Shown one piece after another: positions 44,962-55,949 of a stretch of DNA of 64,000 bases. A model generated the notes under the pieces. The model did not search any database. It was not told where the DNA came from and saw nothing but the letters and a program-made list of their open reading frames with translations. The translations under genes were made by a program, and so were the position numbers. This DNA comes from Favolaschia claudopus (Eukaryota > Basidiomycota > Agaricomycetes > Agaricales > Mycenaceae), in the NCBI GenBank assembly GCA_037176885.1, contig JAWWNJ010000057.1, forward strand, positions 1,364,001-1,428,000, written 5' to 3'. The first letter of the stretch is position 1, and each line of letters opens with the position of its first letter.

Positions 44962-46369
44962 TCAATTAATGGAAATCGAATACGAATTGGTCGTGAGCGT
45001 CGCGCTCCCTACAATCACACACGCAATGAATGAAGAACAAACCAGTGTAGAACGACGAGAACAACCCACCAATGAAGGGCTCCGTTCCAGCTTGGGCCTG
45101 AACGAGGAGCTGCGAAGACGGAACGCCTTGGTTCTGCGTCAGGAAGGCTATAGAATTCAACCAATCATCAGTCAGCGTGGCTCTGTTTAAATGTACATGT
45201 ATAAAGCCTGAAACGCACTCAGGAATGGCTTCAAATCCGAGTTGAAGTTGGTTATTTCGTTCGGCGCGACGAAAGAGAAAACGGTCCAGGTGGAAACAGT
45301 CCCTTTGAAGAGGCGCCAGGTGACACCGTTCACGCTGTTACAATCGAGGGTAAGTATTGTCGAGATATGTCTCCGTATATCGGTTCTCAAAATGAGACGA
45401 ACCTTGCTGTACCAATTTGAGAACCTGCTGGGCCGGCTCTACGTTTGCCAGCGACAGAATAGACGAAGTCAGCGTTGTATCGAAAAACAACAACTTATCA
45501 GGCCAATGAAACGACGTACCCGCCGCGCGTGCTCAGCCAAACCATGCTGGGATACCGCATCCGTCAGTATTGATGTCGTGAAGCTCGCGAAAGAGAACAA
45601 ATGCATACATCTCGAACGTCGAACTAGAACTTGCCCCGCCCGAACCCGCAACATTGGACAGCCACAGGTCGTACGAGACGTCCGCTACGAGGTTGGAGGA
45701 AGCGGAGCTATATGTCCATTGCCAGGTTGTCGGGATGGAGGAGATAGAGGAGATGCTTTTCCCGAGACCCGTGCGGAGATCGAGATTCGCGTCTGTGATG
45801 AGAGGGATTGAGTTTATTAGGGGAAAGTATGAATGGATTGTGCATATTGCTTACAGCTTTTGACTTGGAAATTGCCTGAGATATAGAATTACTTCCTGGA
45901 AAACTTCGTGAGACAGCCGATTAACGCGTACCTCCGGTCCAGGTGTATGTCGTGTGCCAAGTGACGGCGTTTCCATTTGTGGCGGTTACCTGCGAGCTTT
46001 GGGACCCTATGCAATATTCGTGAATTCTCCAACTCAAGAATGAAAAGGAAAACGTACCACTAGTTGCGGCAGACTGACCCCAGAGATTGTTCTCGAGGAT
46101 GAAACGGCTGAGGAATTTGTAATGTCGATATTATGTTGGAACAGGCACCACACGTACCCGTTGATCTGGATGGATGGTGGTAATCCCCGACTCAGACTTT
46201 TGAAAAGTTTTGGAATGCAGATGACACTGACCTCGGATTCGGTGGCGAATTGTGCCGTCAGAACCGCACCGCGCTTTGCAAGTCCAACCTCACGTTCGTC
46301 GTTTTCGGGAACAGGCGATGCAACAGCGCCGAGAGTTAGTGCCAGGAAGACAGTAGCGAAAACCTTCAT
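44962..46369 (-). CDS. GH12 endo-beta-glucanase/xyloglucanase, secreted
   Basis: A minus-strand gene of about eight exons. MKVFATVFLALTLGAVASPV is a signal peptide, followed by a Lys-Arg Kex2-type site (GLAKRGAV). Family-12 blocks follow in order: RFILENNLWGQSAATSGSQS, NAVTWHTTYTWTGG, TTWQWTYSSAS, NLVADVSYDLWLSNVAG, the nucleophile block FEIMVWLSTRGG (Glu), VNGVTWRLFKGT, FSFVAPNEITNFNSDLKPFL, and the acid/base block QAQAGTEPFIGGSATLTTN (Glu), ending YSISIN-stop at 44962. Both catalytic glutamates are present. GH12 enzymes cleave beta-1,4-glucans or xyloglucan in plant cell walls, which fits a plant-biomass-degrading fungus. TATAAA lies 58 bp upstream. Confidence 0.9.
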
Positions 46370-47428
46370 CTTAGCTTCGAGCGGAAGTTTTAGCAAAGTC
46401 GAGGGGGATCCCAAAATCCCCGGACATTTATACTCACAGCGTACGCGGTAGATGCAGATATTCTCTTAGTGCCGGCCCGTACGCTCTAATCACCTGTCTG
46501 AACGGAAAAACTCCATGTGAGTGACGATGGGTTATGGTGAGAGTATATTGTCGACATCTGTCGAGTGTATCAATCAGTATGATCACGGATGCGAGGCTTC
46601 AACTTACCGGTTTCAACGATTGGATTTCGAGTTGAAGGATTCTCCGAGTGCCAAGGCAATAACCTCCCGGAGAAAATTGGAGAAAATGGGTGTTGCGTCA
46701 ACTTGAAGAATTGATTGGTTAGATAGGGTTGGATGCGTCCGTGCGCGACGGCCGTGTGAAGGGGGCAGCTTAACAGTCTGCGTGCATGCCTCCGGAGCCA
46801 GAAGGCTCCGAGTGGGATGCGGACCGGAAGAGATACCTGAGTGGCGAGTCCCGGTCAAACTGGTCACTGAAGGCGCATCGGGTTTTTTGATATGACAAAT
46901 TTAAGGTCAAATGGACTCGAACGATGCAACTTCCAAGGAAAAATGCTGGAGGAACGAGTTCAAGTTGCAAAGTAGCTCGTCTCTAGAAATGTATAGGTTA
47001 AGTGCATGAGCGCTGGGCAACCGCGGCGACGCCAAACAAGTTGCTGTGCGGGGATGCCGCATTTGCTTCATGAACTTGATAGGGCGCGTTGGATTGCGCA
47101 AGTATTGATTTTAATTGTGTGTTTGTATTTCTGGAATTTTCAGTAATCGAGAGTTGGACGACCAAGCAACGACCAAGACATGAGGGGGAAGATCAAAGGG
47201 CGAGTCGATCAAAATAGGGTTAAGGTTAGACTTGTCACGATCAATCATCGTCACACATGTGACATTCACTCCTTGACGCGAACTGCGATCTTGATTCTTG
47301 AGTCTTGACCTCTCAGTGGCAATTTGGCGATAGGCTCGCGGCAAATATTGGCGGAATTTTGCCAATAACACTGAATACAATCCACTTCTGTACATGTGCT
47401 GTGCTTTGCCCTCTACACCCACAGCAGT
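46370..47428. other. Divergent intergenic region
   Basis: It is shared by the GH12 gene (minus) and an F-box gene (plus). GTCACG at 47234-47239 and the palindrome GTCACACATGTGAC at 47250-47263 lie 165-195 bp before the F-box start. Confidence 0.5.
46427..46432 (-). promoter_or_regulatory. TATA box of the GH12 gene
   Basis: Read on the minus strand this is TATAAA within GAGTATAAATGTCC, 58 bp before the start codon at 46369. Confidence 0.6.
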
Positions 47429-48520
47429 ATGCTCGATTTCATGGAGGCGGATCGTGTTTTCGTGGCGGAAAAGGACGCCCAAATCTGCCACCTACAGGCC
47501 CAGATATCCGAGCTAGAGAAGGCGATTTCTTTCCTACGCGCAGAGCGGCAGTTGGCTTTTGAACGTCTCAGCTCATATAAATATCCAGTCTTGACTTTGC
47601 CAACTGAGGTCACCTGCGAAGTCTTCATCCGTTTCCTGCCACTTTGCCCAGATTTCCCGCCGCTTGTCGGGTTGCTTTCACCAATTAATTTCACACATAT
47701 CTGCCGTCAATGGCGCGAAATTGCTCTCACCACCCCGGATCTGTGGAGGTCCATCAATCTGACTCGCTCCAGTTTGCAGGGCCATACGCATGCAGAAGTG
47801 CTAGTTCCGTTGTGGTTGGAAAGATCTGGCTGTCTTCCGCTCCGCATTCGTGCTGCCGACGTCGAAAGCGAATCTGCCCCCATTCTTCCACATATCATCC
47901 CACACTACGCTCGTCTGGAGCACCTCACTTTGTCACTTAACGACGCCGAGCCATTGGCCGCGATGAAGGCTTCCATGCCCCTGCTCTGCAGCTTGAATCT
48001 GTGGTTCGGTGTTCGCGCTAGCGATCTCATCATTTTCCCGCACGTCCCGCTCTTGCGCACTGTCATTCTCAGCGACTACGGCTCCCCAAGCATCCATCTT
48101 CCATGGGTGCAGCTCACCTCGCTCTCTTTAGAGTGCATATATGCAAATCGTGCGATGCACATCCTGCGACAAACCGCGCACCTCGTGCATTGCGGACTTC
48201 ATTTCTGGCCCATGGAGGACGACGAACTTCATGACGATCTCTCCGATGTGACGCTGCCTCGTCTGGAGTCACTCGTCATGGACAGAGACAGCGCCAGGGA
48301 TATGGATTTCTTCCGGGCCATTGTTACACCTGCTCTACTTTCTCTGGAGATCTCAGAACAATTTCTCCGCTCTGGATCATCCCCCACCAAAATACTTGAA
48401 ACCTTCATATCAAAATCCGCATGCCAATTGCGTGAGCTGAAGATCACCAATGCGGTATCTGGCGCGAGACCCTTCCTCGACGCCTTCCCCGCTATCCATG
48501 TGATCCGTACAACATCTTGA
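47429..48520 (+). CDS. Coiled-coil F-box protein, 363 residues
   Basis: A single exon, start at 47429 (MLDFMEADRVFVAEKDAQIC) by alignment with its relatives. The coiled coil ICHLQAQISELEKAISFLRA is followed by the F-box YPVLTLPTEVTCEVFIRFLP ... INFTHICRQWREIALTTPDL and WRSINL, then leucine-rich stretches (LEHLTLSLNDAE, LTSLSLECIYANRAMHILRQ) and ends IHVIRTTS-stop. It is a more diverged member of the same subfamily, sharing the AEKDAQI opening and the PPLVGxLSP loop. Likely SCF adaptor with unknown target. Confidence 0.88.
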   Translation: MLDFMEADRVFVAEKDAQICHLQAQISELEKAISFLRAERQLAFERLSSYKYPVLTLPTEVTCEVFIRFLPLCPDFPPLVGLLSPINFTHICRQWREIALTTPDLWRSINLTRSSLQGHTHAEVLVPLWLERSGCLPLRIRAADVESESAPILPHIIPHYARLEHLTLSLNDAEPLAAMKASMPLLCSLNLWFGVRASDLIIFPHVPLLRTVILSDYGSPSIHLPWVQLTSLSLECIYANRAMHILRQTAHLVHCGLHFWPMEDDELHDDLSDVTLPRLESLVMDRDSARDMDFFRAIVTPALLSLEISEQFLRSGSSPTKILETFISKSACQLRELKITNAVSGARPFLDAFPAIHVIRTTS

Positions 48521-48955
48521 ACTTCGAGACAGTTTGGCACGGGGTTGAACTGCGCCGAAGCTTGAATAGCTATGTTATATTACTTCGCATCCCAGCATTG
48601 GGGCCGTCTATTTCGCTTTCAAATACTGTACGTATTTAAAATTAAATATTTCGGGATTTATTGATCCTGCAAAAACTCCAGGTGCTTCTGCCCCCTCCTC
48701 GGGAGCTTCTCATGGAATTAGCATTTTCTGGTCAGGAAAACTATTGCCGTTCGATCGCCGTTCAAAACAATCAAAACTGTCATGACGAGCGTGACCCGAA
48801 AGTGACTTGCGTGACCAATGCGTGACGCAGTTGTCGAACAAGCTTTCCTCTGCCCTCGCTGGACGCAGCAACTTGCCGGAGGACGAGGAGCATTCCAACC
48901 ACAATATTTCTCCACTTCTCTTCTTGGTTCTCCCTAGCGTTTATCCTCCCCCGCC
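48521..48955. promoter_or_regulatory. Upstream region of F-box gene with clustered GTGAC motifs
   Basis: CGTGAC occurs at 48790-48795, 48810-48815 and 48821-48826, plus AGTGAC at 48801-48806, all 130-166 bp before the ATG. CGTGACCCGAAAGTGAC is close to the CGTGACCGAAAGTCAC of the 35136 gene. Confidence 0.5.
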
Positions 48956-50077
48956 ATGCTCGAATCCATGAAAGCAGATCGTGCTCTCATCGCCGAAAAA
49001 GAGGCCAAAATTATCGACCTCGAGACGCGAATATCCATTCTCCGGAAGTCCATTACTATCGCTCAATTAGAGAAACAAGTTGTCCTAGCCCGTCTGGACT
49101 CGTACAAATACCCAGTCCTAACACTACCCAACGAAATCGTCTCGGAAATTTTCGTCCATTTCATACCGCCTTACCCGAATCCGCCGCCGCCATCAGGCGT
49201 TCTTTCTCCCACAACCCTCACACACATTTGTCGCCACTGGCGCGAAATTGCACTCACCACCCCCGCGCTGTGGAGATCTATCAATGCGGCGGATCGGTTT
49301 GGCAGGCACACTCCCCAAGAATTGGCTGCTTTGGCTACATTATGGTTGGATCGGTCGGCAGGTTGCCGTGTGTCCATTTCCGCTACGGAACCTAGTCCCA
49401 TTTTTGCCGCCCTTATTTCCCATCGGAGCCGGCTGGAGCATCTGGAGCTGGATGCTATTCGCACCTGGCCGCTCGAAGTGCTCGAGGGACCGATGCCTCG
49501 TCTTCGTAATCTACTCCTCCGCACTCCCTTCCTCTTGCCACACATCTCATCCACCCCAATAACGATTCAAGACGTACCTCTCTTGCGTACGCTCACCCTT
49601 CCCATTTCGACTGCCGCACCACACCCAATACTCCCATGGGCCCAGCTCACTTCCCTCACGTTTGGCGAAGTTCACCCCAACGACTGCGGCGTGATTCTTC
49701 AAAAAACTCCCGACTTGTTGAATCTATCCTGCTTCCTCAGTCTCCGGCAAGACCTACCCACACAGAGCATTCCTGCGACAGATATTCCTCTCTTGCGTTT
49801 GAAATCCCTTGTTCTCGAGACCGATCGCGCACCAGAGGAAAACTTTTTCCAGTCATTCTTGGTCCCTGCTCTCGAGAGCCTTGAAGTCCAGGAGGATATT
49901 ATGGCTGGACCAGACTCGGACCGTGATGCGATCGACTCGCTCGACGCATTCATCGCGAATTCCGACTGCAAGCTCAAGACCTTGCGTATCACAGAAGCAT
50001 CTATGCCTTGGTCGTCATACCGGAAAGTATTCCCTTCGATCCCGGAAATCGTCTTGGATGAACATCTGTTTGGATAG
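48956..50077 (+). CDS. Coiled-coil F-box protein, 373 residues
   Basis: A single exon. MLESMKADRALIAEKEAKII begins the coiled coil (IIDLETRISILRKSITIAQL), then the F-box YPVLTLPNEIVSEIFVHFIP ... TTLTHICRHWREIALTTPAL and WRSI. Leucine-rich C-terminal two thirds (LEHLELDAIRTW, LTSLTFGEVHPNDCGVILQK, LRLKSLVLETDRAPEENFFQ), ending LDEHLFG-stop. It is the last of the four-member subfamily, arranged head to tail with the gene at 47429 at a distance of 435 bp. Confidence 0.9.
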   Translation: MLESMKADRALIAEKEAKIIDLETRISILRKSITIAQLEKQVVLARLDSYKYPVLTLPNEIVSEIFVHFIPPYPNPPPPSGVLSPTTLTHICRHWREIALTTPALWRSINAADRFGRHTPQELAALATLWLDRSAGCRVSISATEPSPIFAALISHRSRLEHLELDAIRTWPLEVLEGPMPRLRNLLLRTPFLLPHISSTPITIQDVPLLRTLTLPISTAAPHPILPWAQLTSLTFGEVHPNDCGVILQKTPDLLNLSCFLSLRQDLPTQSIPATDIPLLRLKSLVLETDRAPEENFFQSFLVPALESLEVQEDIMAGPDSDRDAIDSLDAFIANSDCKLKTLRITEASMPWSSYRKVFPSIPEIVLDEHLFG

Positions 50078-52456
50078 AGCGGAGAACTACAAATCTCTGG
50101 CCGCCGCAGAGGCCAGACAGTTGAGAATCATCAGGTGAGTTTTCTTTTATAATTCATTGTCTGGGTCCACGCAGACTGAGTCCTCTCATCGTCAGACGCG
50201 AAAATAATAAAAAGAAGAGGAAAAATGAACCCAGGACTTCGCAACCCGCGAGAATAAACTGCATGCCGCATCAAGAATCGCGAAACCGAGGCAGTCGATA
50301 TGATAGAAGATGGGGTTTAGTCAATGAGATGATGGACTGTGTTCGAAAGCATAGAAACAAGGAGGAGGAACATAGACAATAAGAACTATGCCGCTGACTT
50401 GTCCTCTCTCAGTTGCAGGGTCGCGAGTTCCATCCGATACAAAAATGCGAATCAGATGAGTTGCATGCCATATGGTACGGTACGATACATACATACCTCA
50501 TCCACTCTCAAAAACCCCGCAGATACCGCAGGTATCATCGGCTCTCATATTTTTACCTCTCTCATCGGGATCAACCGACGAGAAAATGTCGATAAGACTC
50601 AGTGTCAAGTTGAATTCCTCCGAGTCCTCATGTACACCTGCGTTGTGTTTGCTACTTTGTCAAACAACCCGTCAATTCTGTTAAGCCCTCCTTTAACACC
50701 GTTCAAGCAGTTCTGTTAATCCATCGACGGATTAACATGACTTCATTGGTACATGTACCCCGAAGTTCGGTTTCAATTTGTGCTCTGTTAAACATCGGTT
50801 TGTTACCAAAAGACCCTTCCTGCCACGGTGATTCCCAATGCACAATAGAGCTTGAACCAAAGAGTCTGCGGTTGGAATTCGGGAGAGATCCAGGCAGCGT
50901 TTAAACTTTGATCAAACAGTGATTGAACATGAGTTTGCGTCTCAACCGTCGTGATTTACGAATTCATCAAATTTCATGTAGATTCTGGAACGGAGGAGGC
51001 CGAATACGAGTCAACTGTGCGGTGGCGGACGTGCTGAGTATGTGTTCGAGTTTCCATTAAAGAGAGAGAGGCAAGATATCATTCTATCAGCCCTGCGATT
51101 CGGATACTTAGCTGCAGACTTTCAAGATTCAAAAGTCGGTGAGGAGGGCGGCCACGAGGATTTTAATAACGAATAGCTGGATGAAATGATTTCATGGAAG
51201 GGGAGGAAGACGGTGAAGGTGAGAGGAGAGGTCTAAAGACAGACGAGGAACGAGTCAACTTGAAATTCTAAATTCCGAGTCGAAATCACAGCACCCCAAG
51301 ATCTCGATGTGGACCTCAGTGGGGACGACGGGCTATGTGTTCGACGAGTATCCGAGATTGATTTCAAATATCGGACCGGGCACTCTGAGAATCGAGCTCA
51401 TTGCAATAAGGGCGGGGTTTCACAAGTTGGTGAGGTGGCCATGCAGATTCCAAGAAGGAGTATTAGGTATATGCAATGAATAACAGAATTTCAAAGGAGG
51501 GGAGGAATCGGTGCACGAGGAATTCCACTACCGATAAGTACGCAGCAAATAACATAGGGTCATTGCAGGGGAGGAAGGTGTACGGGGCAGGTGAGAGAGA
51601 GACAAGGACGGGGATCCAGATCTAGCTTCGTATTCACAGCACTCAAGACTCGCCAGACTTCCTCTTCTACCCAGACAAAAAGTTCGGCTCAGCTCACCCA
51701 ACATTCACCCAACGCACCCTCCTCCTCCCCTACCTACCAACTCCCCACATGCTCCCCACCCTCGCCCGCTCACCTCCCCTCCTCCTCCCCCCACACCCTC
51801 CCTCTCCTTATTCTCCTCGAAAGGAAATCCAATCCAGAATAGATTGCACGCATAAGTGGGCCATAAAGTACGATACACACAATGTAAGTATGTACGCCGA
51901 ATTAAAACGTAATAGACAGAACTAGGTACGATACAGCAGCAGCCACAGCTTGAGACAAGGGGGAGGGGAACATATAGTGGAGTATGATACGGTGTGAGGG
52001 AAACGAATGGAGGTCCGGGTAGGAATGCAGAGTCGGGTCATGAATGTGCGGAAGGAGGAGAGGAGAATAAGGGGGGAGAGAGGAGGATAAGGGGATGCAT
52101 GGGTATGAGAAACTACGCGCTACGCAGGGCAGGGGGCGGGGTATGTATATAATAATTTTTAAATGTGCGGGTGGGTGGGCTAGGTGGGGAGCGGAAATAA
52201 TAAGATATTTAAATGTACTTTCGGGGAGGGGGGTGCCTTAAGGCGGGTGGTGGGGGGACGACGAGGAGGTAGAGGAGAGAGAAGGGGGAGGATACACGAC
52301 GGAGACACAGAGAGAAGGAGCGAGATGACAGAGGTAGAGGAGAGACGAGGAGAGGAGGGGCAGCATAGGGGTACAATCAATCCAATCCGGTCTAGAAGGC
52401 ACGACGGGGACGCCCAAGTCGAATAACATCGACATCGCACACATCCGCCGCGTCGC
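50078..52456. other. Gene-free stretch, purine-rich at the right
   Basis: About 2.4 kb without a supported gene. Segments around 51100-51300 and 51400-51650 share loosely similar wording and may be an old duplication. From about 52000 to 52440 the plus strand is GA-rich, so the 3' flank of the GATA gene is pyrimidine-rich when read on its own strand. Confidence 0.45.
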
Positions 52457-54491
52457 TCACCCAACGACAATCCCCTGCGCCGCCGACGTCGAATCCATCC
52501 GCCTCCTCTTACTCGCGCGCTCCGCATACGACGGAGTGTATTTATGCTTCAGCTTGTTCCCGCTTTGACCATACGCCCCTGGATTGCCATACCCAAGCGC
52601 TGCGGAGGCCGAGGCGGAAGAGGCAGTCAATGCGAACCCCGTAGGCGACGCCCTGCGACTCGGGCCTTCGGATACGCTTGACGACGATGCCGAGGCGGAT
52701 ACACCCCCGTTTGCAGACGACGAGCCACCCCCACGACGGGAGTCGTTCCGTGAACGCTTGCGAATGACGTCGCTCTTCATGGAGATGGGGCGCGCGGCGC
52801 CGTGGAGTTTGTAGTAGAGGCCGCACGCGTTGCAGAGCGGCTTCCCCTCGTCGCCCTTCCGCCACAGAGGCGTCACCGTCGTGTGGCAGTTGTAGCATTG
52901 GGCTGTGGTTGCGTGTTAGTACGGGGATGATACCAGTGGTACCAAGTCGTGACATACCCATAACATTCACCGGCTCCGCACGCGCCGCAGCCTGCGTGCG
53001 CGGCTCGCTCGCAGACGCCGAGTTGGTGCGCACAGTCTTGGGGCGGGGACGTTTGTGCTGCGAAAGCGTATGTCAGCAATCCATCTATCAAACGAAGAGC
53101 ATAACACAGGACACGACAAGGAGGAGAGCGAAGCTCATCCATCTCATCAAGGAGAGCGAGAATAAGATATAAGAAGACACCCACCAACTTGCAATAAAGC
53201 CCACACGCATTACAATTCAGCTCATCATTCAATCCCCGCCTCCAAAGCGGCGTATGCGTCGCGCCGCAGTTGCTGCACTCCGCTTTCACTCCTTCTGAGG
53301 CGTCGCCGCCCGAGGGCATGGCGCTGGGGAGGTCGGGCGGGGGTGGGCTCAAGCGCTCGTCATCTTCGTCCTCGTCGTCAAGGTCCGACTCGGTGTCATT
53401 GTCGTTGTCGGATTCAGGTGATGGACGAGGAGAAGGATGAGAGGAAGGAGGTGGATTCCGCGGCGAGGAGCGGTCGTGCGGCGCGGAGAGGGCCATGAGC
53501 GCGACGCTAGCGATGCGGATCATCTCTGCCTCTTCTGCGTCCTCCATCGACTCGTCGGCGACGGTGACCGTGGCTTCAGCTGCGAGGGGCGAGGCTGCTG
53601 CGACTGCGGAGAGGGGTATTGACAGTGCGGTCGAGGGCTGCGTGGGTTTGAGCATGAGCATGACATCAGGAATACACAGAGAAAAGAGAATCTCACAGGG
53701 AGCGATTCTGCCCTTGGCGCGATAGGGTCGGTCTGTACGTCCAAGCTCGCATAGCTCGGCGGAGGCGGAGGCGGGGGCAGCTGTGCATCTGTCGTCTGAC
53801 ACGACTCCGAGACAGAGATGTCATCCTCGCCAGCCTGCGCGGCCGACGACGAATAGAGAGGCTCCGCCTGCACGCCAACGGACGACGTAGCAACCGGCGT
53901 TGTCGTCGTTTCACCACCTAAGCATAATGAATGAAATTCAGCAAAACGGAAGTAAAAGGGAGAGGGGAGGGATCACTGACCGCCAACGACGACGTTGTCG
54001 CCTTTTTTGCTTCCATGGGCGGCAGCCATCTCCTCCTCGTCCACCTCGCCCTCCCCGTCCACATCCTCCTCCACCTGCGTCGAATCCGAATCCTCCCCGA
54101 ATCCCTCCGACTCGGATTCAGGCATCTGCTGCACGGTGTCCCTCCCCTCAAACACAACAACCCTCCCCCTAAACCGCCCATCCTCGCTCGCAACCCCCAA
54201 CAGCAGCTCCTCGCCTGACTGCAGATTGATCGTCTTATGCGCATACAGCCTGAAATATACCACTCCCTCCTCGCCCGCGTCGCCGGGTGAGTCGGAGGAA
54301 TCGGGGGATGAGGAAGAGTCGGAAGGGGAGGCTACGTGGCGCCGCAGGATCGCATGCGGCTCCTGGCTGCTGCTTCGTTGGCTACTCGGCGTCTGGCAAC
54401 AGCGAACCCGAAGCCCACTCGCCCCGAGAACAGCAGACAGCGAAGAATGTGCAGCAGCTGCATCGGCACCGCAATACATGGCGTCTAACAT
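52457..54491 (-). CDS. Two-finger GATA transcription factor (downstream copy)
   Basis: About five minus-strand exons. Start at 54491 ([20 protein letters not shown]); the N-terminal part is acidic and Ser-rich ([20 protein letters not shown]) and lacks the DUF1752 block of the neighbour. Finger 1 is [20 protein letters not shown] then [11 protein letters not shown] (C-x2-C-x17-C-x2-C), followed across an intron (53058-53184) by [10 protein letters not shown]. Finger 2 is [20 protein letters not shown] then [13 protein letters not shown], with the basic tail [18 protein letters not shown], and is not interrupted by an intron. It ends AQGIVVG-stop. GATA fingers bind WGATAR sites; fungal GATA factors control nitrogen, iron and light responses. 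Which of these applies is not evident. The true N-terminus could be different because a MITE lies just upstream. Confidence 0.85.
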
Positions 54492-55949
54492 GGCAAGAAA
54501 AACAAAGCCAGAAGCCGACTTCTCCCGAAATGGCAGCTATGCGCTGGCACTCGCTAAGGCCCTGTTCGGGAACCCAATTTGCGTACAGCTGGCTCCCACA
54601 CAGCTAACTGTCACACTGAGTCACGACACCATCACTTTGCCATGTCTTCCACATCCCTCAATTTGTAGCACGTCGTTGACAATGACGAGCTCAGTATCTC
54701 AACTACTACTCGGTAGTTTGATGGTTGTCCGAAAAAAATCTGCAATTTGCGGCGGGAACAAGGCGGGAAGTGGGCGGGGAGGCAGGAGTGAGGCGTGAGA
54801 ATTATGACGGTGTGACTGGCATACCTGCCTTATGCGGTATCATGGAGCCCTCACATCTAGCAAATAGGGTTCCCGAACAGGGCCTAAGAGTCTGGGAAAA
54901 TTCGTTAGCAACACCAATCGCCAAAGGTCACCTCGCTCGCTAGAGTCGAGCCTACGAAAGATTCAAAAGGTCACTGGGAAAAGGAAAAGTCAAGTTAGTA
55001 GAAACGAGCCAACAACACAATTTATATAGTTATATCTGGGGCTTGAAACGCGCAAGCCCTTCGCGGCGGATTCTTCGTAAGTACCTGTACAACAACAAAC
55101 TTATATACGTAACCAAGAGCGAGGCGAGCTTGAGGCAAGAAACGGGGCGCAGGAGAGGATGCTGTATGTATGTATGTACTGTGCGTTGTATGAATGAATG
55201 AAACGTGTGGATGAATGTAAAAGTGGAAGAAACGTGCGGAAGGATGAATGCGATGCGATGCGATGATTCGAGGCCACGAGCGACGGAGAGCAGTGCGAGG
55301 GACTGGAGAGATATCGACGATTCCAATGCGCATCTAAGGGAGAGGTGTATGTGGAGAAGAAAAGGATGGGGAGAAAGGCAAGCAGGCGGGAAGGCAGGGA
55401 GACGAGGCAGGAGAGGAGAGATACGGAATAAATAGTCAGATATCGAGACACGAGACGCAAGAGGCAAAGGAAGGAAGGATAAATAACACATCGCGGGCGG
55501 ACGGACGAGGGGGACGGACGGGAGTCGAAACTATGCGAAGGAACGAGACGAGGCGGGAGGCGGAAGAGGAAGATGTATGGCGTTTGTATGTTTATGAATG
55601 ATTGAATGGTACATTGCGAGGAGAAAGGCGTCTGGCGTCGTCGAGGAGAGGTGAGGTGGAATGGAGAGGCGAGGTCATGAAGGCGCGATCACGGAGCAAG
55701 GCGAGGCGGCGTCGTCGAGACGAGCTCATGAAGGGGGGGCAGGAGAAGGAGGCAGGCAGGTCATGGGCATTGGGCATGGGCATACGTCGTGTCGTAGAGG
55801 TGGTCATAGAGGAGGAGGCGATCATGTAGGAGGGGAGCCGAAGGGGAAGTCGACGACAAGACGCCAGCGCTGGTGCTGTCGTTGTCGTCATCGTCAAGGT
55901 TATCGACGAGGTCAAGGTGGAGGTGGACGTCGAGTGACCTGCAGCGCCT
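54492..55949. other. Region between the tandem GATA genes
   Basis: It contains the MITE at 54558-54884 and the purine-rich (plus strand) 3' flank of the upstream GATA gene at 55130-55940. No other gene is called. Confidence 0.5.
54558..54884. mobile_element. PIF/Harbinger-like MITE, 327 bp
   Basis: Terminal inverted repeats of 25 bp (54558-54582 and 54860-54884) match at 24 of 25 positions, starting GGCCCTGTTCGGGAACCC. The element is flanked by TAA at 54555-54557 and 54885-54887, the 3-bp TWA target duplication typical of PIF/Harbinger elements. It has no coding capacity, so it is non-autonomous. It lies 66 bp upstream of the start codon of the downstream GATA gene. Confidence 0.88.

Noticed and set aside
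46793..46813. GGAGCC/GGCTCC hairpin near 46800
   Set aside because: Six-base arms are expected by chance at this window size; no surrounding signal.
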